Part shown: positions 1 to 4,208 of the stretch, piece after piece
How positions within the stretch are numbered: the first letter of the stretch is position 1
Layout: every line of letters starts with the position of its first letter
Assembly (NCBI GenBank): GCA_030843315.1
Contig: JAUUPT010000119.1
Coordinates: forward strand, 1-8,130
Direction of reading: 5' to 3'
DNA from: Bacteroidaceae bacterium
Lineage (GTDB): Bacteria; Bacteroidota; Bacteroidia; Bacteroidales; Bacteroidaceae
DNA length: 8,130 nucleotides
Notes under the pieces: generated by a model
Database searches by the model: none
What the model saw: the letters and a program-made list of their open reading frames with translations, nothing else
Told to the model about the DNA's origin: nothing
Translations under genes and position numbers: made by a program

Positions 1-141
1 TATCTGACTGGGCGCATGAAGACGCTGGAGATTATGAAGTTGACCGGACACCGGAGTGAACAGAACTTCTTTCGGTATATCCGCCTGACAAGTGATGATA
101 CAGCAAGATCGATAAGCGGGGATATGTTTTTTAGAAAGTAA
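1..141 (+). CDS. Tyrosine recombinase/integrase, C-terminal end (partial)
   Basis: The window opens inside a gene in frame 1 whose last 46 codons end at TAA (139-141), followed at once by a second TAA. The peptide contains LTGHRSEQNFFRYIRLT. In tyrosine recombinases the (L)(G)H-x-x-R block carries the box II His/Arg, and the Tyr about nine residues later is the nucleophile; here these are H17, R18 and Y26 counted from the window edge. This spacing and wording is typical of Bacteroides integrases. Such enzymes cut and rejoin DNA at attachment sites to integrate or excise phages and conjugative elements. The N-terminal core-binding domain and first catalytic Arg lie outside the window, so I cannot tell whether the enzyme is intact or whether it belongs to the prophage on the right or to a neighbouring element. 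It runs in the same direction as the small genes that follow. Confidence 0.88.
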   Translation, partial: YLTGRMKTLEIMKLTGHRSEQNFFRYIRLTSDDTARSISGDMFFRK

Positions 142-146
142 TAACC

Positions 147-168
147 GAACTTCTTTCCGGAGAGGTTC
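147..168 (+). other. Stem-loop between the recombinase and the first small gene
   Basis: GAACTTCT (147-154) pairs with AGAGGTTC (161-168) around a TTCCGG loop, giving 8 bp with one G-T wobble. It sits 6 bases after the recombinase stop and 14 bases before the next ATG. No T-tract follows; the next bases are AAAACTAA. A transcript terminator is therefore unlikely, and an RNA-processing or leader structure fits better. A shorter hairpin in the same relative position precedes the next gene. Confidence 0.4.
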
Positions 169-182
169 AAAACTAAATAGAA

Positions 183-563
183 ATGAAACTAACTGTATGC
201 ACTTTCGACCATTACAAAAATGGTCAGGAAATTCAAGAATATTTAGGATGTAAGCCGCTTGCGGCTGCGAATATAGGCTTTAATCATGCGTTAAATGGAG
301 AAGATTGGGCGACGGCTAAATCACAGCACCACCCGTCTGAGTGGAGTTGCTATGCTATGTATTATTTGCAGGCTGAACAATGGGTAAGTGAAGGAAAACT
401 TTACTTTAAGCGGGATGGGCATATTTTAAAAGTCATACCTGATGGAAATGCTTATTGTTGCGTTGGAGAGGGTTTCGTCAATCTACAAGAAAGTGATAAT
501 TATGCCTTTGGAGACACATTTGAGGAAGCTATAGAGAATTTCAAGAAGAAAATAATAGCCTGA
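183..563 (+). CDS. Hypothetical protein, 126 aa
   Basis: I do not recognise a family. The product is a soluble protein with no signal peptide or membrane segment. It is rich in aromatic and Cys residues (C7, C23, an SCYAMYY stretch, then YCC). The C-terminal DTFEEAIENFKKK looks like the closing helix of many small alpha/beta proteins. This recalls the end of HicB-like antitoxins, but the rest does not match that fold and no HicA partner is adjacent, so I do not make that call. The ATG at 183 is preferred because an A-rich leader (AAAACTAAATAGAA) lies directly upstream, almost the same as before the next two genes. It is the first of a same-strand run of small genes behind the recombinase, probably accessory or early genes of the element. 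Confidence 0.75.
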   Translation: MKLTVCTFDHYKNGQEIQEYLGCKPLAAANIGFNHALNGEDWATAKSQHHPSEWSCYAMYYLQAEQWVSEGKLYFKRDGHILKVIPDGNAYCCVGEGFVNLQESDNYAFGDTFEEAIENFKKKIIA

Positions 564-570
564 AAAGGCT
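557..570 (+). other. GAAA-tetraloop hairpin at the gene junction
   Basis: AGCCT-GAAA-AGGCT forms a perfect 5-bp stem closed by a GNRA-type loop. It contains the TGA stop of the preceding gene (561-563) and is followed directly by CAAAACTAA and, 7 bases later, the ATG at 587. The hairpin-then-CAAAACTAA arrangement repeats that upstream of 183. With no T-tract behind it, it is more likely a leader or processing structure than a terminator. Confidence 0.4.
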
Positions 571-586
571 CAAAACTAAGAAAGAT

Positions 587-1063
587 ATGAGCAAATACAT
601 GATTTGGGAAATATACAACGATCCACCTGAAGGTTTCTTTATAGACAAGCATACCGGTTCGCCTTTATCTGGATATGATTTCTATACGAATGGGAAGAGC
701 GTTCTAAACGGTCAAAAAAGGATTCTTGTAAGAGCCCCTCACATCCCCTATGATAACAGAATATTCGGCAACTATTCTGTCAACGAATTGAAATCCAAGA
801 ATAAAGAACCGAAACAAGACCCAATGACAAATCAAGATGTACGTCAAAAAGTAAATGCCCTTGCGCGTAATAAATTCAAGGTTAAGTTGCTGGAAGAAAT
901 TGAATTTGATTTAATGGTGTGCAAGTTAGAAGGATGGAGCATGGAAAGCTATGTTTGCGAACTTAAATTATTGATTGATGACGTATATCGGAAAATGATT
1001 AAGAAAAAGAAAAGGAGATCTGGGAACGTAAATGAACTTGAAATAGAATTTAAGATTAACTAA
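587..1063 (+). CDS. Hypothetical phage-type protein, 158 aa
   Basis: No named family recognised. Two parts can be seen. The N-terminal half (about residues 1-70) is rich in aromatic, Gly and Pro residues, with the stretch TGSPLSGYDFYTNGKSVLNG, and looks beta-rich. The C-terminal half (about 80-145) is helical and charged, running through NALARNKFKVKLLEEIEFDL, then EGWSMESYVCELKLLIDD and a Lys cluster (KKKKRR) near 138-144. The basic tail would allow nucleic-acid binding, but that is a guess. There is no signal peptide or membrane segment. The ATG at 587 follows the shared leader CAAAACTAAGAAAGAT and lies 23 bases after the previous stop, so co-transcription with its neighbours is likely. Confidence 0.75.
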   Translation: MSKYMIWEIYNDPPEGFFIDKHTGSPLSGYDFYTNGKSVLNGQKRILVRAPHIPYDNRIFGNYSVNELKSKNKEPKQDPMTNQDVRQKVNALARNKFKVKLLEEIEFDLMVCKLEGWSMESYVCELKLLIDDVYRKMIKKKKRRSGNVNELEIEFKIN

Positions 1064-1077
1064 TAAATAGAAAAGAT

Positions 1078-1584
1078 ATGATTAAAATAGAAGAAATAAG
1101 AGAATTTGTGTCCCATACTGTTGAGACGAATGAAAATACTTATACAAGACATTCATCTCAATGTTGGACTATTGTAATGGGTGAAAGTGAAGAACCTGTA
1201 TATGATTGCAATGAATTAGAAAAAGTTTATCAGGAATATATATCGAATACAGGGATTAAAAGAAAAGATTTAATAGTAGAAAAATGGAAAGGGGTTATGG
1301 TGCATACTCCAGCTTATCCGGACGGTGCAATTATGATAAAGGTTGATGATAATATAGAACGGCCTATCGCTATTGTTCCTCTACCGGTAGGAGGACACAA
1401 AAAAGGGACAGAACTTCAGTTTCGTAATGCATCATTAATTGCAGCATCTCCTGAATTACTGGATGCTTGTGAAGATGCACTTTCCTTTTTTACTCCTGAT
1501 GATGATATTTATAATGCACTATTTGATGTGATTGTAAAGGCTCAAAGAAATTTCAAATCACTAAGTAGAGATGAAGAAAAGTAG
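1078..1584 (+). CDS. Hypothetical phage-type protein, 168 aa
   Basis: Overall family unknown. Residues 117-157 read NASLIAASPELLDACEDAL, then a short acidic loop (TPDDD), then a helix with VIVKAQ. The N-A-x-L-I-A-A-x-P-x-L-L-x-A block is common at the C-terminus of many otherwise different small phage and prophage proteins (Ead/Ea22-like proteins among others), and it is the main reason for calling this phage-derived. The N-terminal part is acidic, without membrane segment or signal. The base composition is very AT-rich compared with the head genes on the right. The ATG at 1078 follows AACTAATAAATAGAAAAGAT and is 14 bases after the previous stop. Its last 14 bases overlap the following membrane-protein gene. 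Confidence 0.75.
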   Translation: MIKIEEIREFVSHTVETNENTYTRHSSQCWTIVMGESEEPVYDCNELEKVYQEYISNTGIKRKDLIVEKWKGVMVHTPAYPDGAIMIKVDDNIERPIAIVPLPVGGHKKGTELQFRNASLIAASPELLDACEDALSFFTPDDDIYNALFDVIVKAQRNFKSLSRDEEK

Positions 1585-1741
1585 ATTAAAGTGGCGTGTG
1601 ATATGGGTGATTTATTGCATACCGGGCACTTTGCTTGCAATACCAATACTTATACTTACTTATTTAATGATACCTTTTGGATGGCTTGCTGGTAAAATGG
1701 GGAATTTGAAGAACTATTTGATTAGGAAGTATAAACCGTAA
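1571..1741 (+). CDS. Small membrane protein, 56 aa
   Basis: The ATG at 1571 lies inside the end of the preceding gene (14-base overlap, different frame) and the frame runs to TAA at 1739-1741. The protein starts with a basic MKKSRLKWR, then has a long hydrophobic stretch (about residues 10-40, including GTLLAIPILILTYLMIPFGW) and ends in a basic tail (NLKNYLIRKYKP). This suggests one long or two short tightly packed membrane helices, with basic residues on both sides. The overlap suggests translational coupling with the gene upstream. Small size and phage context would suit a holin-like or other small phage membrane protein, but no endolysin gene is nearby and I do not assign that role. A strong hairpin follows 20 bases downstream, as expected at the end of an operon. 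Confidence 0.6.
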   Translation: MKKSRLKWRVIWVIYCIPGTLLAIPILILTYLMIPFGWLAGKMGNLKNYLIRKYKP

Positions 1742-1761
1742 AAAGGCGGGGGAGAGCAAAA

Positions 1762-1793
1762 AGCCGCTGTATGGAATTGACCATGCAGCGGCT
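1762..1793. terminator. Terminator-like hairpin closing the left operon
   Basis: AGCCGCTGTATGG (1762-1774) pairs with CCATGCAGCGGCT (1781-1793) around an AATTGA loop: 13 bp with one T-G wobble, GC-rich at the base. It is preceded by AAAAA and followed by TCTGCTTTG on the plus strand, so the T-tract is imperfect rightward and better leftward (five T on the minus strand). It lies between the end of the plus-strand operon (1741) and the end of the opposing DUF4248 gene (1858), the expected place for a bidirectional terminator. Confidence 0.7.
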
Positions 1794-1801
1794 TCTGCTT
1801 T

Positions 1802-1826
1802 GAGATGTGCCCCTGGGCTATATCTC
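1802..1826. other. Imperfect hairpin
   Basis: GAGAT (1802-1806) and ATCTC (1822-1826) flank GCCCCTGGGC (1809-1818), so an interrupted stem can form. It is weaker than the hairpin before it and has no T-tract. It is one of three consecutive inverted repeats between the converging genes. Confidence 0.25.
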
Positions 1827-1833
1827 AATCGTT

Positions 1834-1849
1834 TTCCTGACGTCAGGAA
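1834..1849. repeat. Perfect 16-bp palindrome
   Basis: TTCCTGACGTCAGGAA is a perfect palindrome, 8 bases beyond the stop of the DUF4248 gene. It could fold as a 6-bp stem with an ACGT loop on either strand, or serve as a site for a dimeric DNA-binding protein. On the minus strand it is followed by AAAAC rather than T, so it is not a canonical terminator for DUF4248. Confidence 0.45.
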
Positions 1850-1857
1850 GATGGTTC

Positions 1858-2067
1858 CTACTCTCCCGGTTCTCCCAAACACTCAATGATTGCTTCGTGT
1901 TGCAGCGGAGTCAGTGCCCGCTGCCTGGGTTTGTAGCTCAGTTCTTCGAGACGGGCTTTCAGTTCGGTATTCAGTTTTATCCAGCGACGCAGCTGCGAGC
2001 TGGCACTGCGAGGTGTGGAGTTGGGGAAGTAGGCTTGTGCCAGGTCACTCATATAAATAGCTTTCAT
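1858..2067 (-). CDS. DUF4248 domain-containing protein, 69 aa
   Basis: A small protein whose pattern matches the Bacteroidales DUF4248 family. A leading segment (SDLAQAYFPNSTPRSA) is followed by a QLRRWIKLN helix, a short ELKARLEELSYKPRQ segment, and the ending ALTPLQHEAIIECLGEPGE. The typical family layout is ALxYFPxxTPxxAxxxLxRWI ... FTPxQxxxIxxxLGEP at 65-85 residues, so this copy is full length. The arrangement resembles a small helix-turn-helix-like DNA-binding unit, but the function is not established. Members are often found close to HU-like genes in Bacteroides, as here. The start is 23 bases downstream of an intrinsic terminator, so expression depends on readthrough or on a promoter I could not identify. 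Confidence 0.8.
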   Translation of the reverse strand: MKAIYMSDLAQAYFPNSTPRSASSQLRRWIKLNTELKARLEELSYKPRQRALTPLQHEAIIECLGEPGE

Positions 2068-2090
2068 TCTTCTGTTGGTTAAGTTCGTGC

Positions 2091-2134
2091 AAAAAACTAC
2101 CCGTAAGTAGTTGGCTCGCTACTTACGGGTAGTT
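2091..2134 (-). terminator. Intrinsic terminator after the HU-like gene
   Basis: Read on the minus strand, AACTACCCGTAAGTAG (2134-2119) is followed by an 8-base loop and CTACTTACGGGTAGTT (2110-2095), a perfect 16-bp inverted repeat running into six T (2096-2091). This is the strongest hairpin in the window and has the layout of a rho-independent terminator for leftward transcription. It lies 47 bases after the HU-like stop and 23 bases before the DUF4248 start, so it either separates the two genes or attenuates readthrough into DUF4248. Confidence 0.8.
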
Positions 2135-2147
2135 GGTCATTTACCAG

Positions 2148-2169
2148 GTAGTAGTCTCTTCGCTACTAC
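2148..2169 (-). other. Second hairpin, related to the terminator
   Basis: GTAGTAG (2148-2154) and CTACTAC (2163-2169) form a 7-bp stem with an 8-base loop. The core AGTAG-T...TCG-CTACT is shared with the terminator next to it, with the same loop length. The repeat may be a diverged duplication of the terminator stem or a second binding site. Confidence 0.45.
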
Positions 2170-2180
2170 TAAACGGCTTT

Positions 2181-2669
2181 TTACCCCATCGGGTTCTCGT
2201 CCAGGTTGCCATCGCCGCCGGAGTTTCCGCCGCCATTGCCGCCTTCATCAGGCAGGGGCGCTTCACCCTTCTTGGCTACGCGGTGGAAGGTCAGCCCGCC
2301 ATCGCCCGCACGGGTGGCAGCCTTGATGGGCTTGCCGGGGCGGAACTGGATGGTGGCGTCGGTGATGTTGGCGGTGGTGAACTTCTTTTCAGTATCAGCA
2401 CCTTCGCTGCGCAGCTGGATTTGAAAGCTGCCGAAGTTCTCCAGGCGTACGATCTTGCCTGCTGCCAGGTGCAGATTGGTTTGTTTGATCAGGGCACGGA
2501 TGGCGTTCAGTACGTCACCATCCGTAAGGGAGGTGGCGTAGGCGATTTGCTCTGCCATTTCGTCCATGGTTACTTCGCCGCTGGCTTGCGCCTTGGCATA
2601 ATATTTCTTGGGTGCCTGGTCATCGCCGGGCTTGGTGCTCATCAGAGCGAGGGAATAGTTTACACTCAT
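2181..2669 (-). CDS. HU-family (HU/HIG-type) DNA-binding protein, 162 aa
   Basis: Bacteroidales-type HU-related protein. It opens with MSVNYSLALMSTKPGD. Residues 20-65 form the helical dimerisation part (VTMDEMAEQIAYATSLTDGDVL). The DNA-binding saddle follows, with the HU signature around VRLENFGSFQI (74-84) and FRPGKPIK (109-116). HU proteins bend and compact DNA as dimers. Members of this family are longer than classical HU (about 90 aa) because of an N-terminal extension and a tail. Here residues 137-162 are a Pro/Gly/Asp-rich, probably disordered tail (DEGGNGGGNSGGDG). Such genes are scattered in many copies through Bacteroides genomes, often beside a DUF4248 gene and a lysozyme-like amidase gene; no amidase is present here. 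Transcription is leftward and ends at the strong terminator. The start at 2669 follows an A/T-rich leader. Confidence 0.9.
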   Translation of the reverse strand: MSVNYSLALMSTKPGDDQAPKKYYAKAQASGEVTMDEMAEQIAYATSLTDGDVLNAIRALIKQTNLHLAAGKIVRLENFGSFQIQLRSEGADTEKKFTTANITDATIQFRPGKPIKAATRAGDGGLTFHRVAKKGEAPLPDEGGNGGGNSGGDGNLDENPMG

Positions 2670-2727
2670 GCTTCGTGAATTAAAAATTAATACTTAAACG
2701 ATCTGTCCTTTTCGCGAATTGACGGCG

Positions 2728-2735
2728 CAAAGGTG
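2728..2735 (-). promoter_or_regulatory. Possible -7 element for the HU-like gene
   Basis: On the minus strand the bases read CACCTTTG, one mismatch from the Bacteroides -7 consensus TAnnTTTG, followed by CGCCGTCAA. It would give a leader of roughly 55 bases before the ATG at 2669. I see no convincing TTG at the -33 position, so this is tentative. Confidence 0.35.
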
Positions 2736-2785
2736 GTGTAAACGGGCTATTCCGTGTTGTAGTATGTGCTTTCCGGGCGCATTTG

Positions 2786-2816
2786 TTGCATTAATGTGTG
2801 TTTATTATTATTTTTG
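2786..2816 (+). promoter_or_regulatory. Bacteroides-type promoter for the 80-aa gene
   Basis: TATTTTTG (2809-2816) matches the -7 consensus TAnnTTTG exactly. A TTG lies at 2786-2788, 20 bases upstream, within TTTGTTG. The predicted start site is near 2823, about 45 bases ahead of the ATG at 2867. The 197-base region 2670-2866 thus holds divergent signals for the HU-like gene and the 80-aa gene. Confidence 0.6.
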
Positions 2817-2866
2817 TATCAGGTTTGTCAGACAGTTCAGGATAATCACAATAAAGTTTTCGGGGT

Positions 2867-3109
2867 ATGAATAAGAATCGGAAAAAAATCGTAGGATGTA
2901 GTTATGCCTTCCGGGTCGAGGATATTGTACGCATATACGACGAACATTCGCGGAGCGGGTGCAGCAACCGTGAAATCCTACGTCGTTGGATATGGCCGAA
3001 ATACCATATCTGCGAAAAGACTTTCTACAATATTATCAACGCTTCAGCCGACCCAAAAGTCATCAGCCGCCAGGAAGAAATGAAGCGTCAGATGTCCCTA
3101 TTCGAATGA
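2867..3109 (+). CDS. Small putative helix-turn-helix-like protein, 80 aa
   Basis: A basic, helical protein without signal or membrane segment. Residues 16-30 (RVEDIVRIYDEHSRS), 33-43 (SNREILRRWIW) and 44-58 (PKYHICEKTFYNIIN) suggest three helices. The segment WPKYHICEKTFYNII resembles the turn and recognition helix of small regulators found near Bacteroidetes Mu-like phage genes, but this rests on memory of the pattern, not a search. It is the only plus-strand gene right of 1741, has its own promoter, and converges on the late gene cluster, overlapping the last 12 bases of the tail-terminator-like gene. Its transcript would therefore be antisense to late mRNA if it read on. A regulatory role is an inference. 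Confidence 0.7.
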   Translation: MNKNRKKIVGCSYAFRVEDIVRIYDEHSRSGCSNREILRRWIWPKYHICEKTFYNIINASADPKVISRQEEMKRQMSLFE

Positions 3110-3562
3110 TGTTCCTTTCTCTATCACCCGGCATGTAAAGTCGGTGATATCTTCCACCAGTTCTTCGTGGTTATGATTCGTACTGCTCCCTGTACGGCGG
3201 AACAAGCAGAAAGAGGTCTGTTTGTTATCGCCTGTCAGGTTGAACAGGTGCCGGTCGATACGGTCCAGAAGGCTGAAACGTTCCAGCGTCTGCTGCTGAA
3301 AGTTGCTTCCGTCTCGGGCACTGCCTTTCCATGCTGTAATGATATGCAGGCGTAGAGTCGCATCTGCCTGCTGGGTTCCACCGCCTGTCCACTTTATAGG
3401 CAGGAACTCGATGAAGATGGCAGGGGTGTCGAACACTTCTTCCTGCTCGATGAACCCTACCTGTTGGTTCCAAAGGTCGAATGTCTTGATAACCGGTTCT
3501 CCGGTTTCGTCTGTAAGCTTTTTCAGCCGGTCTATGAGGCTGAGGTAAAGGAAGCGTCTCAT
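3098..3562 (-). CDS. Tail-terminator/head-tail joining-like protein, 154 aa
   Basis: Not confidently assigned to a named family. The layout fits the small neck or tail-completion proteins of siphoviruses and Mu-like phages (gp37, gpU, DUF3168-like). It has an N-terminal helix (FLYLSLIDRLKKLTDETG), then strand-rich segments (DTPAIFIEFLPIKW; ATLRLHIITAWKG), a helix (ERFSLLDRIDRHLFNL), and a closing strand pair after an acidic turn (NHEELVEDITDFTCRVIEK). Such proteins cap the tail tube or join it to the head. It follows the gpG-like gene by 26 bases in the same orientation, the expected neighbourhood. It is the last recognisable structural gene in this direction; the next gene downstream is on the opposite strand and overlaps it. 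Confidence 0.6.
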   Translation of the reverse strand: MRRFLYLSLIDRLKKLTDETGEPVIKTFDLWNQQVGFIEQEEVFDTPAIFIEFLPIKWTGGGTQQADATLRLHIITAWKGSARDGSNFQQQTLERFSLLDRIDRHLFNLTGDNKQTSFCLFRRTGSSTNHNHEELVEDITDFTCRVIEKGTSFE

Positions 3563-3588
3563 TTCAAATAAAAATTAAAAGTTAGAAA

Positions 3589-4110
3589 TTAGAATATCTC
3601 TTTGCTGTTGGCTTCTGAAATTTCGCGGATGATGCGTTCTACTTCAGGATGCATGCCGATGAATTGGCGCCGGGGAATAATGATTTTACTGCCGACCTTT
3701 TTCAAAGCCATGCTCTTGTAAAATTCCGCTTCCATAGTGGGCTTCCGCTTGTAGTTATCGGTGAGTTCCCGATACAAAGCCCAGAAATAGCGTTTCATTT
3801 TCCTGGTAACAGTGATTGTCCCACCCTCGTTGTGAATGGCGGCATAATCCACGTCACTATTGAATACCACACTGGCAGGCGTTACTTCTTCTTTGATGCT
3901 GCGACGTAAAGTCCCGGAACGAACCAGTAGCCCCCGGCTTTCATCATCATTGTATTTCCGTCGGGCCCACTTCTCATTGAAGAAGGCTTCACGTTCAAAG
4001 TTCCGGTCGAATTCATCTTTCACCTCTACGCTGATATCTTTGAGCGTCAGCCGGATGAAGCGTTCTACTTTTTGCTTCAGTTCTTTGGTTACGTTTGAAT
4101 TTTGGGCCAT
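3589..4110 (-). CDS. Phage virion morphogenesis protein (Mu gpG-like), 173 aa
   Basis: This matches the Phage_tail_S/virion morphogenesis family (Mu gpG, P2 gpS type), which acts in head-tail joining and tail completion. The supporting motifs are LLVRSGTLRRSI (61-72), the hallmark YAAIHNEGG (89-97) followed by a basic stretch, and IPRRQFIGMHPEV (145-157) before a C-terminal helix. Length is normal for the family. The region between these motifs (KRYFWALYRELTDNYKRK) is longer than in minimal members. It lies downstream of the MuF gene, as gpG follows gpF in Mu, but separated by 98 noncoding bases rather than the short gaps seen elsewhere in the cluster. The start at 4110 follows an A/T-rich leader containing AATAAACAAGC. 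Confidence 0.85.
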   Translation of the reverse strand: MAQNSNVTKELKQKVERFIRLTLKDISVEVKDEFDRNFEREAFFNEKWARRKYNDDESRGLLVRSGTLRRSIKEEVTPASVVFNSDVDYAAIHNEGGTITVTRKMKRYFWALYRELTDNYKRKPTMEAEFYKSMALKKVGSKIIIPRRQFIGMHPEVERIIREISEANSKEIF

Positions 4111-4115
4111 GATGC

Positions 4116-4145
4116 TTGTTTATTAAATAATTAGCTGTATCTTTG
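4116..4145 (+). promoter_or_regulatory. Plus-strand (antisense) promoter inside the late cluster
   Basis: TTG (4116-4118), 19 bases, then TATCTTTG (4138-4145) gives an excellent match to the Bacteroides TTTG/TAnnTTTG promoter layout, pointing right. It lies in the 98-base gap between two minus-strand genes. The predicted start is near 4152, and a transcript would run antisense into the 3' end of the MuF-nuclease gene from 4209 onward. The only ORF directly downstream is five codons long (4150-4164). Confidence 0.45.
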
Positions 4146-4208
4146 TGCCATGAGAAAGGGTGATTAAAGTACTGGGTTGGATTGCAGATCCTTCACTAAA
4201 GGCTTTGG

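Noticed and set aside
183..563. HicB-like antitoxin
   Set aside because: Only the last dozen residues resemble HicB. The rest of the sequence differs and there is no HicA gene beside it.
2764..2874. 36-codon ORF in the divergent intergenic region
   Set aside because: It spans the predicted promoter of the 80-aa gene and overlaps that gene's start in another frame. The peptide (MCFPGAFVALMCVYYYF...) comes from T-rich DNA and has no leader of its own.
4150..4164. Five-codon ORF just after the antisense promoter
   Set aside because: It is too short to support as a gene, and its ATG would fall at or before the predicted transcript start.
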